The position numbers and the translations under genes were made by a program. A DNA stretch of 35,000 nucleotides from Salpingoeca rosetta (taxonomy: Eukaryota > Opisthokonta > Choanoflagellata > Craspedida > Salpingoecidae): positions 1,190,583 to 1,225,582 of the forward strand of contig NW_004754932.1 of NCBI RefSeq assembly GCF_000188695.1, in the 5' to 3' direction. Numbering within the stretch: position 1 is the first letter of the stretch; each line of letters starts with the position of its first letter. Below the pieces are notes generated by a model. The model was given only the letters and a program-made list of their open reading frames with translations. It was not told the DNA's origin and made no database searches. Positions 17,952 through 28,820 of the stretch are shown one piece after another.

Positions 17952-18122
17952 TCTTCTGTGTTGATCGTCTTCCTTCTTCTTCCTCGCTTGTTTGGCTGCT
18001 TCGTCATCGATCGTGAAGAATGGGCACATCTTTCTGTAATTTTCCGCACACAGGACCACTGTTGTTGCGTGTGTGGAGGAGAGCACAAACGAGGCAAGAA
18101 GCGAGAAGCAAAGCAAGCGACG
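17952..18122. promoter_or_regulatory. Compact bidirectional promoter, VPS45 / acyl-CoA oxidase
   Basis: Only 171 bases separate the two start codons, so both promoters and 5' UTRs share this stretch. It is free of microsatellites, unlike most non-coding DNA here. No TATA box is evident. It contains pyrimidine-rich CTTCCTTCTTCTTCC on one side and GAAGCGAGAAGC purine-rich sequence on the other. Confidence 0.6.
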
Positions 18123-19264
18123 ATGGATGGCAGTGTTGGTGTGGGCGGAAGGGGCCCACTGGATGAGGAAAGGAAAGGGGCAGAGATGGATGTGGATGCT
18201 GTGATGGCTCTCCTCGCTGGATCGCCAGAGGTTGTGGAGAAGCGCAGGCAGATTCGCCGGGTCATCGAAGCAGACGAAGTCATGAGCGTGGACGACTACT
18301 ACTTCTGTGATCGCACTCGCAGGTCAGTGACAGCGCTTGCTCTGTGGCATCGTGAAGGCAGTGTACATGAATTATCCACCACGTAACAGTTCCCGTCATT
18401 CCTGTTTTGCACTCCCCATCACTGTTTTGCACTCCCCATCATTGTTTTGCACTCCTCATCACTGTGTGGACTACCCACCGCTGTAAACTGCTCTCACTGC
18501 CGCTGTGTGCATTCTCCATCGCTGCGTGCGTTCTCCATCGCTGCGTGCGTTCTCCATCGCTGCGTGCAATCTTTGTGGCCCCTGCAACTCACACACGTAC
18601 TCACACACGCAACATCACCCTCTCCTTTCCTACATTGCGTGGTGGCGCCTTAGGTATGAGCGGGCGCTTGAAAAGACCGTGCGGTTCGTACAGCTGGTGC
18701 GCATGCACGGGTGGAAGGACCAGGACGCCATCTATGCTCGCCGCTGTATCCGGGAACAGCTGCCTGTCGGGCTCCACTGGGTAATGTGCGCATGCTTCCC
18801 GTGCGGTTTGATACTGGGAGACCCACAATGCCACGCGCCTTCTTGCCCAAGTGAGAAGGTGGTTTCTTCCCACTCGACTTTATTGTTTTCTTGCCCACAC
18901 ACAAGCGTGGGTCTCTCATTCTGCCGCGCGTGCTCTGTGGTGTAATCACAAATCTGCTGGCAGGCCATGTTCATTCCTTGCATCAAAGGGCAAGGGACAA
19001 AGGAGCAGCAGGCCAAGTGGCTTCCGCTCGCAGAAACCATGCAGATTGTCGGCACATATGCTCAGGTGATTAGGGGTGACTTGATTCTACTTGTCACAAC
19101 TGTTACAGAGCTCTGTTCACATTGGCGTGGGTCATTTGTGGCACAATGGTACAAACACAACGCAGTGCAAGTCGACACACACACACACACACACATACAC
19201 AACACACACACGCACACACGCACACACACACACACACACGCTCTCTTTCACTTGCGTACACGCA

Positions 19265-19340
<76 letters not shown>

Positions 19341-22091
19341 GCGCACGCGCGCTTTCTTACATGCAATGCACACCACATCACACCGCCACCACCAACAATG
19401 CCAGACGGAGCTTGGGCACGGCACGTTCCTGCGCGGGCTGGAGACAACGGCAACGTACGACCCGGCTACCGAATCGTTCATCCTCAACAGCCCGACGCTG
19501 ACGTCGACCAAGTGGTGGCCGGGGTCACTCGGCAAGACAGCGACGCACTGCGTGGTGATGGCGCGACTCATTACCAAAGGCAGGGACTACGGCACACACG
19601 CGTTCATTGTGCAGATTCGCGATCTGGACACGCACCGCCCACTCAAGGGCATCACCGTGGGTGATATTGGACCAAAGTTTGGCTACGACAGCATGGACAA
19701 TGGCTTCCTCCGCTTCGATTCCGTGGCCATCCCTCGTGCACACCTCCTCTCCCGCTATGCAAAGGCAAGCGTCATGCGTGCGTGTGCTTTCGTCGTGATG
19801 TATGTGTGTGTGTGCACATGTATCTGTGCACATGTATCTGTGCGTGTGTGTGTGTGTGTGTGCGTGCGACATATTGCATCACCAATATGATGCTCATCCA
19901 GTCTTAATCGTGATGGCCTGCAGGTTGCTGTGGATGGCTCTTACTCCAAGCCCCTCAACACCAAACTCAGGTTGGGCACGAGTGAATGTACAGCCACGAT
20001 ACGGAGGGGGAGCGAGAGAGAGAAGTATTCACACACCGACAGCACACACACACACACACACTCACTCACACTACACTCTCTCACACTCTCTCACTCACGC
20101 TCACCCACTCATTCGCTTACGCATGTGCGCACTCAACGTCTCCGCGCTGACACTGCAGCTATGGGACGATGATCTTTGTGCGAAGTCACATGATCATGGA
20201 CGCAGCCCTCCACCTCAAGGCAGCAACAACGGTGAGATTGTGTATGTGTATATGTATGTGTGTGTGTAGTGTATGTGTATGCGTGTGCATGTGCATGTGT
20301 ATGTGTATATGTGTATGTGTGTGTTTGTGTGTGTTCTTCCACTGTCATTTTGCAGCCTCTCCGCTTCCTTGTTCTCGATCACTTTTCTGTCTCACAACAA
20401 TGACGACGACCGCCACCTTCACCTTCCCACTGCCATCACCACTGCCGTTGCCTCAACAGATTGCTGTGCGCTACGGCGCCGTCCGCCGCCAGTCGCTGAT
20501 GGACGAGACGGACACGACCGAGTCCAAGATCCTCGACTACACCGTGCAGCAGGAGACACTGTTTGAGCTGCTTGGTGCGGCGTTTGCATTCCACTTTGCA
20601 GGACGCATCCTCTCAGACCTCTACCACCGTCTTCAGGTCGCTGCTGCTGCTGTGATCCGCTCGTTCGTTTGATTGTGCGTTTGATCGCTTTGCTTGCTTG
20701 CTTGTTTGCTTGTTCCTTGCTCTTCTGTTCCTTTGCTTGGTTTCCTAGCTGGCCAGGTTCCTCTGCACACACACACATACATACAGCACAACAGCCAGCG
20801 TGCTGCTCACTGCTTCGGCCACATCACGCACCGTAGGCGTCCCTCTCGTCCAACGATTTGAGTCTGCTGAGCTACACCCACGGCACCACCTCCGGTCTCA
20901 AGGCCTACTGCTCAACCATCACCTCTGAGGGCATCGAGGTGTGTGTGAGTGAGTGAGTATGTGTGTGCGAGGGTGCGTGCGTGCGTGTGTGTGCGTGTCT
21001 CTGTGTGTGTGTTTGCATGTGTGTGTGAACATGCGGGGTTCTATCCCATCACCACCACCTCCATCATCGCCTCGCCACCGCCATGCTGTTGTCATTGTCG
21101 TGTGCAGGCGTGCAGGCGGTGCTGTGGCGGCCACGGCTACAGCAAGTTCAGTGGCCTTCCCGATCTCTACACAGATTACGTCCCTGCATGCACATACGAG
21201 GTGTGCGTGTGTGTGCGTGTGTGTGTGTGTGCGTGTGTGTGTGTGTATGTGTGTGTGTGTGTGTGCGCGAGCGCTTGTCTTTGCTCGCTCAACCAACTCG
21301 CTGCTGACACTGTCGCTGCTGTGACATCCCTTATCGTTTTCCGCTCTCCTCGACTTGCTCTTCCCTCTCGCTGCCTTGCAACAGGGCGAGAATGTCGTCA
21401 TGTATCTGCAGTGTGCGCGCTATCTCCTGAAGATGGTCGCCGCCATCGAGCAGAAGGTGAGGCCGCTTCCGTCGTGTCGGGCGTGCCTCCATTCATGTTT
21501 TACCTGCATCAGAGCTGTGCAACTTATGGCCTCAGCTTTGGAAACCACCACGTAGTACCATGAACCTTGATACATCAACCCACCCACAAAGCACTCAACA
21601 CACACACACACGTAACTCTCACACACGCAAAACACACACACGTAACTCTCACACCCCCGCACAACTCACACACGTAACTCTCACGCACGCACAACTCATT
21701 CACTTACACCCCACACAACACACACACACACACACACATTCCTTGCCACCAACCAACTCTCCACCGCAAAGGATCCCGTGCCCTCTGATCTGGCCTATCT
21801 TGGTGATCGCTCACTGGCAGCGGCAGCCCGCAAGCTCACGTCAACACACGTACGCAACTTTGGGTTCATATTACATGTGGTTGTCTTGAAACGTTTGCGT
21901 GTGGGCATGTGCGCCAAGATACACGCATGCAATCGCACATGCGTGACTGCATCATGTCATTGTATGTTCACATCACATCACATGGCTGCGTTGCCGTTGC
22001 CATTGACAGGGTGTCAAGAATCTGGACAATCTTCTCCTCATTCTTCGCGCAATCGCCGTCGTGTGAGTGTCTTGCGCACTGTGAACGAACA

Positions 22092-22155
<64 letters not shown>

Positions 22156-22903
22156 TGTCACACACACACACACACACACTGTGTCTCACACGCCCTCATG
22201 CTTCCATTCCTCAAACTGCCAAATCACCACCATCGGCACCGCGAATCAGCCGCATCATGGAGGCGCACGGGGCGCTCATCTCTGCGCAGCAGCGGTACGC
22301 TACGAGCGGGCGCGCCTGGAACGCGTGTGCTCCCGTCCTCATGAAGGCTGCACAGGCACACTGCAGGGTGAGTCTTTGGGCGGCAGCGGTGTTGCTGAAA
22401 TTCCGAACCTTTCTGTGCATGTGTGTGTGCATGTCTGCGTTTACGTTCATTTGTGACGACTCTTGATGTGCGGGGCGTTGCTTGTTGTTCGAGAATTGAG
22501 CGCACATGTAATGCTTTCGTCACCACCGCCACTTCATTTCATTGCTCGTACCCAATGTCATGTATCAGATCATGGTGTTCAACTATCTGCTGGAAGGCGT
22601 TCGTGCTGCTCACCTCGATGACAAGACACACGGTCAGTCCATGCACGCATGTCTCGTGCTGTTTCCTTTTGTTCCCACCTCAAGCGCTTCTTCATTCTCT
22701 TCCCGCCTCCAACTGGTCTTCATTCTTTTTCAGCGCCCCACCCACCATTTACCACCACCATCGCGCCTGGCAATTGTCATCGTCAGGTGTGCTGGTGTCG
22801 CTGACCCGGTTCTACGGCCTTCGTCTCGCTTCCTACGACGTCGTCGAGACAGATGTGCTCACGCGCCAAGCCATCGCCAACATGAAGCAAGCGGTGCGCG
22901 GTC

Positions 22904-22957
<54 letters not shown>

Positions 22958-23747
22958 GTGTGTGAGTGTTTGATGCGTGATGTGTGTGTGTGTGTGATGT
23001 TTGTGTGTGCGCGCGTTAAGTGTATGTGGCGTGTGCGTTCGAGTTGCTTTCACATCGCTGCTGCTGCAATAATCATCTGCAGATCATCATCTTCACATCA
23101 TTCACGTGCCACCAACACATGCGCCACCCACTCCGTCTGCGGTGCAGGCCGAGGATGAGCGGACTGTGATCCGACGCAACGCCGTTGCTCTTGTCGATGC
23201 GTTTGATCTCTCGGACTTTTTCCTCAACTCCGCCCTCGGTCGCGCTGACGGGCGCGTGTACGAGGCGCTCTATGAATACGCGCAGAAGGAGCCCATGAAC
23301 CAGCACGAGGTGGTGTTGCGTGTGTGTCTTGTGTGTGTGTGTGCGCGTGCGCGTCTGTCTTTTGTGTGTGTGTGCGCGCGCATGTGTGTGTGTGTGCGTG
23401 TGTCTTGTGTATGTGTGTGCGCGTGTGTCTTGTGTATGTGTGTGTGCCTGTGTGTCTTTTGTGTGTATGTGTACGTGCTTTGTGTATGCATGTGTGTGTG
23501 CTTTGTGCTTGTGTACATCAGTTGTTGTGGCCTTGAGGCTCGTTGTGAATCATCACTGTGTATCATTCGTTCATCGTTGTCTCAACCTGCACATGCCAGC
23601 ACACGCTACGCGCCCCTCACCCGTTCGTTTCTCCCTCCTCTCCACCCTCGCTTCCATCCATCGCAGGTGTCGCCCGCTGTTGAGCAGCACCTGCTCCCGC
23701 TCATGCAGACAACGCGTCGCATCTTTGGCGGACAGAGCAAGCTGTGA
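18123..23747 (+). CDS. ACOX1: Peroxisomal acyl-CoA oxidase (ACOX1-type)
   Basis: Seventeen exons: 18123-18322, 18654-18780, 18964-19065, 19405-19764, 19924-19970, 20159-20231, 20460-20636, 20837-20938, 21108-21200, 21385-21456, 21772-21849, 22010-22062, 22250-22367, 22569-22632, 22787-22893, 23148-23309 and 23667-23747. They join to 671 codons (human ACOX1 is 660). The enzyme is an FAD flavoprotein that makes trans-2-enoyl-CoA and H2O2 from acyl-CoA, the first step of peroxisomal beta-oxidation. Visible motifs: [20 protein letters not shown] (FAD and substrate contacts), [48 protein letters not shown], and TYEGEN with the expected catalytic base Glu427 at the exon 9/10 junction. It ends in Ser-Lys-Leu, a canonical PTS1 peroxisome import signal. 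Intron 4 is GC-AG. ACOX1 and ACOX2 are hard to tell apart by eye. Confidence 0.96.
18403..18566. repeat. Two related minisatellites in ACOX intron 1
   Basis: Three copies of a 20-base unit (TTTTGCACTCCCCATCACTG-like) start at 18403. They are followed near 18500-18566 by three copies of a 19-base unit (CGTGCGTTCTCCATCGCTG). The two units are clearly diverged forms of each other. Confidence 0.85.
19175..19352. repeat. (CA)n then (CG)n in ACOX intron 3
   Basis: A CA run, a short unique stretch, then about 58 bases of CA (19268-19326) passing directly into about 25 bases of CG alternation. It ends about 50 bases before the exon 4 acceptor. Confidence 0.9.
22093..22190. repeat. (CA)n with CACTGTGTC blocks in ACOX intron 12
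   Basis: A CA run of about 60 bases, then two further CA blocks each ended by CACTGTGTC. Confidence 0.85.
22903..22975. repeat. (GTGTAT)n in ACOX intron 15
   Basis: About nine hexamer copies starting shortly after the donor. Confidence 0.85.
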
Positions 23748-24154
23748 TGCGACCCATGTCTTCAGCATGATGACAATGTTCAACAGGGATGTGGTGATGA
23801 TTTCGCTTCTGCTGATGTTTGATGCAATTGAGGTTTTGTGTGGTGTGGTTGGATGTTGAATGTTGATGCTCTACCAATGTACTCTTCACTCCTGCTGTGG
23901 CCATGATGAATGATGAGTGGTGCGTGCAGTTGCTTCTCTGGTCGATTTCACGCGTGTGCGGCGTTGGCGCTCATGTAGCAGTGAATACAGTGTTCATGCT
24001 TTCCATCTCAGGATGAGGAAGCGCATGTGGGCCGGCGAAGCAGAGGGATAACATGGTGCACACTTCCACACTTTCAACACACAAGCGTGAATACGCAGCC
24101 ATGGTCGTACGCATATACAACAAGAAGCTCACAGTCACAGCACTCCCGCACGCT
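23748..24154. other. Convergent intergenic region, ACOX / MAP10-like
   Basis: About 407 bases with the 3' ends of both genes. There are no long repeats and no coding signal. TGATG-rich sequence follows the ACOX stop codon. Confidence 0.5.
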
Positions 24155-24354
24155 TCAGTCCTTGCTGACGTTTAAGCTCTGGCGCGCGAGCCGAATGCGT
24201 TCGAGAATGCTCAGTTTAGTCGATGTCGACGCCGCTGTTGTCGCCGCTGGCGGTGGAGACGCGGGCGCTGCTCTTGCTGTCACTTCCAGACTGCATGTTG
24301 TGTTGTGTTGTGTGTCGTGTGTCGTGTTGCGTGGTGTGTGTGAGGGTGTGTTTG

Positions 24355-24404
<50 letters not shown>

Positions 24405-24783
24405 TAGAGGGTGTGTGTGTGTGTGTTTTGTGTGTGTGTGTGTGTATGAGGGTGAGCGTGTTTCTGTGTGTCAGCGTGCAAGTGAGATGGTGCAAAGCCA
24501 ATGACCAGTGAGCGCATCTCATGCCAGGACCTCTTCGCGTGTGCACACCTGTCAGCGACGATGGATTCACCCCAGGGCTGCTCATCATCGTATTGCGGCC
24601 GCGACTGTGTCGGCCTGTGAACGAACGAGCAAGCACACACAGCAGCAGGTGCAGGTGAGCCCAGTGTTCGCACAATACAGCACAAGTATGTGCCACTTCG
24701 TTGCCAGTGTTATTCATACACGTGCGTACCTTGGAGCTGCAGACACGGCAGAGACTTCTTCCTCTTCGTCCTTCTCCTCCTCC

Positions 24784-24823
<40 letters not shown>

Positions 24824-25900
24824 GATCATCATAGGTGTCTGAAGCACCCTGCCCCTCCTCTTCTTGTTCCTCTTGCTCGTTCTGCTGCGTCAACATGTGC
24901 TCCCACATCGCTGCCCGATCAAAGTCGGCTGCATTCGTCGCTGATGTCGGCCTAGTGGTTGGCGCGTGTATGTGTGCATGTATGTGCGTGTGTGTTTCAG
25001 CATGAGATTCGCAACAACCTTCGAGGCGCAACTGCACTGTGGCACACACACACACACACACACATGTACACAAACGCGCGCGCACACACACACGCACACA
25101 CACATATGTCCGACGCACCTGTCGCGGAAACTGTCGCCAAGTGTCTCTGAGAGGTCTGCTGGCGTTGTTGCGCTGACCACACGATGCATGCCTCCAACCA
25201 CCTCTCCTTCTGGCCCAGCGCTCTCCCGAGAGCTGAGCACGCGTCTTGCTTCCTCATCTCGCGTGCGCGTGCTTGAGCGTGATGACTCGCGCCGCGCGTG
25301 TGTGTACGGCCGATCGCCTTCACGCACGTTCTCCGCATCGCTGTCGGCACCACTGCCCCCGCTGCTTCCACTGCTGTGATCAGCGCCGTGCTGCTGTGAT
25401 TCGCGCGTGTGTCGCCGCCGCCGCCGCTGCTGGTGCCGATCCTGCATGTGTTCGCTCTCTTCACCAGTTGCAAACACGCTTCTCTCGCCACTGCTATTAT
25501 TACCAGCACTTCCGCTCGTCGTCTCACCTCCCTCCGACACTGGTGATTGGCTGGCAGACTCAAAGCTCTCTTCATAATCCTCTGCTCCTTCCTCCACCGC
25601 CACTGACTTGGCGCCTGTCTCTTGTTCATCGCCGTACCCCTCGCTCTCGCTCTCATCAGTGCCAGTGTATGCGTCACCTCCATGGGTGTTGTCAGCACGA
25701 GTGCCACCGCTGCCCTGTTTCTCCTGTTCCTCGTCTTCGTCTTCTTCGTCCTCATCTTCATCCTCTTCCTGCAGCGCTGCCATGCCCCCAAACGCAGGGT
25801 CGGCCGCCATGTCCGCTGTTGTGATCAGCGGCGATATGAGCGACCCGCTCCCGTCGAAATCGGGCAGGCTCATCAGGGACTCGTGCACACGCAGCTCCTC

Positions 25901-25977
<77 letters not shown>

Positions 25978-26983
25978 GCTTGTGCTCTGTCTGGTCTTTG
26001 GCCTCTGTCTCGTGTGGCGGAAACTGTGGTTGCGGCTGGTGTTCAAAGCGGAGCGGGGGTGGGTAGCTCTTGTTTGCCTTTGGCCCGCGGTGTCTGCGCG
26101 CCGACAGTGCAGACGTGACGTAGCCGACGCGAGTGAGGCGCTGACCAGCGCCCGTGGACGCGCCACGATACACGACGAGTTGTGGCTCATGCCCTGATGC
26201 CGCCATCGTATCTGCTTCTTCGTCAACGCCGCTCATGCCACCAATCCCGCTGTGCCCGGGTGTGTCATGTGTGGCATTGGTGTTCTTCACGTTGTTATCG
26301 GCCTGGAGGTGCACGTTTGTGGTGGGTGCCGAGTGGAAGACTCTGTCGCGGTGCATGCGAACTAGGTCGTCCTGCCTCCGGTCGGCCGACTGCAGGCGCA
26401 GGCTGCTTGGGTCCATGTGCCGCAGGATTTCTGGGCCAAGCGCGCTGATGGACAGCTTGAGGGTTGTTGTGGCCACCTGTGTTCCAAAGACGTCGTGCAT
26501 GACCACGGGCACGAAGCCATGCAGGCGTTGCGTGTCGTTCTTCCATCCCCTCAAGTCGAGCGCAACGCCAGCGACATGCACCAGTCCACTGCCTGTGGAG
26601 GGTGCCTGTGGGATGTCCAAGAGCATGATATAGAGGGGAGCGCCTTGCAGCGCCTTTGTGAACCTGGCAGGCTGCTCCTTGAACAGGGCCGATGCGCCCT
26701 CTGCGAACACGAGGCGCTCCGTCGCCCCAGCAGCATCTACAGCAGCATTGTTGCCACCACTGCCACCGCGGCCGGTGTCGGTGTTGGCGTCGGTGTTGCT
26801 TGTGCTTGTGGCTGGTGCACGTCGCTGTGCTGGGAGGATCAGAGGCGGATAGTCGAGCAGCTGCACCGACAACCGCGGGGCGCGCAACGGGGCCTGCAGT
26901 GCACTCACGTCCACCTTCACATCCGCACACACCACCTCCAGCACAAACAGCCCTTCCTCATTCATCCTCGTCGACTCTGCCAT
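24155..26983 (-). CDS. MAP10-like microtubule-associated protein
   Basis: Four exons: 26983-25119, 24951-24730, 24614-24549 and 24290-24155, joining to 762 codons. The N-terminal 200 residues match the MAP10/DUF4497-type (C2-like) domain by pattern: LFVLEVVCADVKVDV, LSVQLLDYPPLIL, LFKEQPARFTKALQGAPLYI, MLLDIP, then VAGVALDLRGW. MAP10 stabilises microtubules and acts at the spindle and midbody; homologues are found in ciliated eukaryotes. The rest is disordered: 26 Gln (336-361, all CAA), Glu/Asp-rich and Ser/Gly-rich stretches, and an Asp run (about 662-676) followed by Glu/Lys. It ends with a short basic helix, KLSILERIRLARQSL. The first ATG is at 26983; a TTG upstream is not used. The family call rests on remembered pattern, and the last two exons rest on phase and splice signals only. 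Confidence 0.65.
24359..24450. repeat. (TG)n in MAP10-like intron 3
   Basis: Interrupted TG repeat on the plus strand, (CA)n in the sense of the gene, in the last intron. Confidence 0.85.
24784..24825 (-). repeat. Coding (GAT)n aspartate tract
   Basis: ATC/ATCATC triplets on the plus strand encode a near-pure Asp run in the acidic C-terminal part of the MAP10-like protein. Confidence 0.9.
25901..25978 (-). repeat. Coding (CAA)26 polyglutamine tract
   Basis: Twenty-six uninterrupted CAA codons in the MAP10-like gene, flanked by Glu-His-Lys and Glu-Glu-Leu. No CAG interruption. Confidence 0.95.
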
Positions 26984-27329
26984 GTCTGATGTCGACAAGC
27001 CAACACGGTGTGAGGGAGGGTGTGTTTGGGTGTGGCGTGGGCGGAGGGAGTGAGGCAGGGTGTTGGGGGGATGGAAGCAGGAACAGGGAGGTTGTGGCTG
27101 GTGGTGGCTGGTGGTGGCTGGCGGTGCGGCTGAGTCTGCGGTGGTTGTTTGACACTCGCTCGTTCACACACAACAACAACTCAAACCAGCGGCGCCAGCG
27201 CGCAAACCTTCGCATGAAAATTGATTGAAATCTTGTACCATTTATCCACAACGACCACAAACAAAAGCAACACTGACGACAACAACAAGCAGCAGCAAGC
27301 AACCAAGCAAGCGACAACAAACAACAACC
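26984..27329. promoter_or_regulatory. Head-to-head intergenic region, MAP10-like / NECAB-like
   Basis: 346 bases between divergent start codons. It contains three GTGGTGGCTG copies at 27093-27122 and, just before the NECAB-like ATG, an AACAACAA-rich stretch (27268-27329) that probably forms an unstructured 5' UTR. No TATA box was noticed. Confidence 0.5.
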
Positions 27330-28789
27330 ATGGCCGAGCAAGCAGCACACGATGGGCCTCATGCTCTGCTGGAGGACATGTTCAGAAGGGCAGACAAAAA
27401 CGGTGCGATGGCCCTTGCACGTTGTGTGCTGTGTTGGTGAAGCGGTGTTGCTTGAATACGTGTGCTTGATCGCACGTGTGTTGTGGTGGAGGTGGGATTG
27501 AGTTTCTCATCTTGACGTGTCATTGGCGTGTGTGTTGGTTGTCTGTTTGTCGAACGTGGTGCACGCAGATGATGGCCGCTTGTCGTACGACGAGTTTGTG
27601 GCTTTCTTCGATGATGAGAGCCTGGGAGAAGAGGAGATGAAGGAGCTCTTTGGACGCATTGACACGGACGGCAACGGCTACATCGACACGACCGAGCTCG
27701 CCCGTGCGTTCAGTTGGTGTTGTTTGAGTTGATGGTTGAGTTGTGGTTGGTGTTTGAGTTGGTGGTTGATTTGATGGTTGAGTTGATGGTTGAGTTGTGA
27801 GTTGTTGATGTTGTTCACTGCTGATGTTTGCTTTTTCACGCGTACACATCACTTGCCCGCGTTGCTGCTTGATAACCATGTTCTGCATTTCTTCTATCTC
27901 CCTGCCCCTTCCTCTTTTCAACACGTCAGAGTGGTTTACTGCAAACCTTGGCGGGACGCGCACGCTTTTCGATCACCTGGAGCAGCTCACGCTCAACCTT
28001 CGCCATTCCCTCGAATATGCCCACCAAGTGCGTGCATATGTGTGTGTGTGTCCCCGCAGAACTGTCGCTTGATGTTATTTGTGGTTGTGTGCTGGTGCCT
28101 ATCTATGGGACATGCACTTCAGCACAACCTCATGCACCTCCAAAACTGCGATCTTGCATTCTGTTTGCATGCATGCACGCTAGGTGAGCGAAGGTGATGA
28201 CAAGATGACAAAGGCGACGACAGCGTTCCTGTTGCGTCAGGTAAAGTAGTTTTGGCTTTGTTGAAGTTGTTGTTGTTTGAGTTGTTTAAGTTGTTGTTGT
28301 TTCGTCACTGTTCTTCCTTCCTTCCTTCCTTCCTTCCTTCCTTCCTTCCTTCCCCTTCTATTGCTTCTTGTTCTTGCACACAATGCTGTCTGCGCAGGGT
28401 TTCCACTGCCAAGTAGCCAGTGTGCGCTCACGCTCTCCCTGTGCTGCTGCCACTACCGTAGGCCGGCAGCCAGCTGTCGCACGTGACAGATGAGCTCAGC
28501 GCCGCGCACGAGGACCTGCACCCGCATGCGTCGCACATTGATCGCATTGTCCGACCCATCACCCACGAGGCCCAGGTATGCGCGCGAGATGCAATGTCGT
28601 GCGTCTGCCGCACTGAATGGTGGTGCAGCTGTGTTAGTGTCTTGCATCTGCGGCAGTGGTGGTGACGTTTCTTGCGCTGGACGCTGGTCTGTCCACTGCC
28701 CTCCATGCACTGATTATGCAGATGCATGATCACGCATTGTACGTTCTCTGCTCGTACACATTCTTCCTTCCCTCACACACACACACGCA

Positions 28790-28820
<31 letters not shown>

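Noticed and set aside
18407..18945. Overlapping ORFs of Cys/His-rich character on the plus strand
   Set aside because: They are reading frames through the minisatellites of ACOX intron 1 and wrong-frame shadows of exon 2.
26984..26998. Start of the MAP10-like protein five codons upstream
   Set aside because: The codon there is TTG, not ATG. The first ATG in frame is at 26983.
28384..28418. 15-base microexon (GGTTTCCACTGCCAA) between NECAB-like exons 4 and 5
   Set aside because: It has AG before and GT after and is in phase. Leaving it out gives the better spacing FLLRQ-AGSQL against NECAB, so the simpler model was kept.
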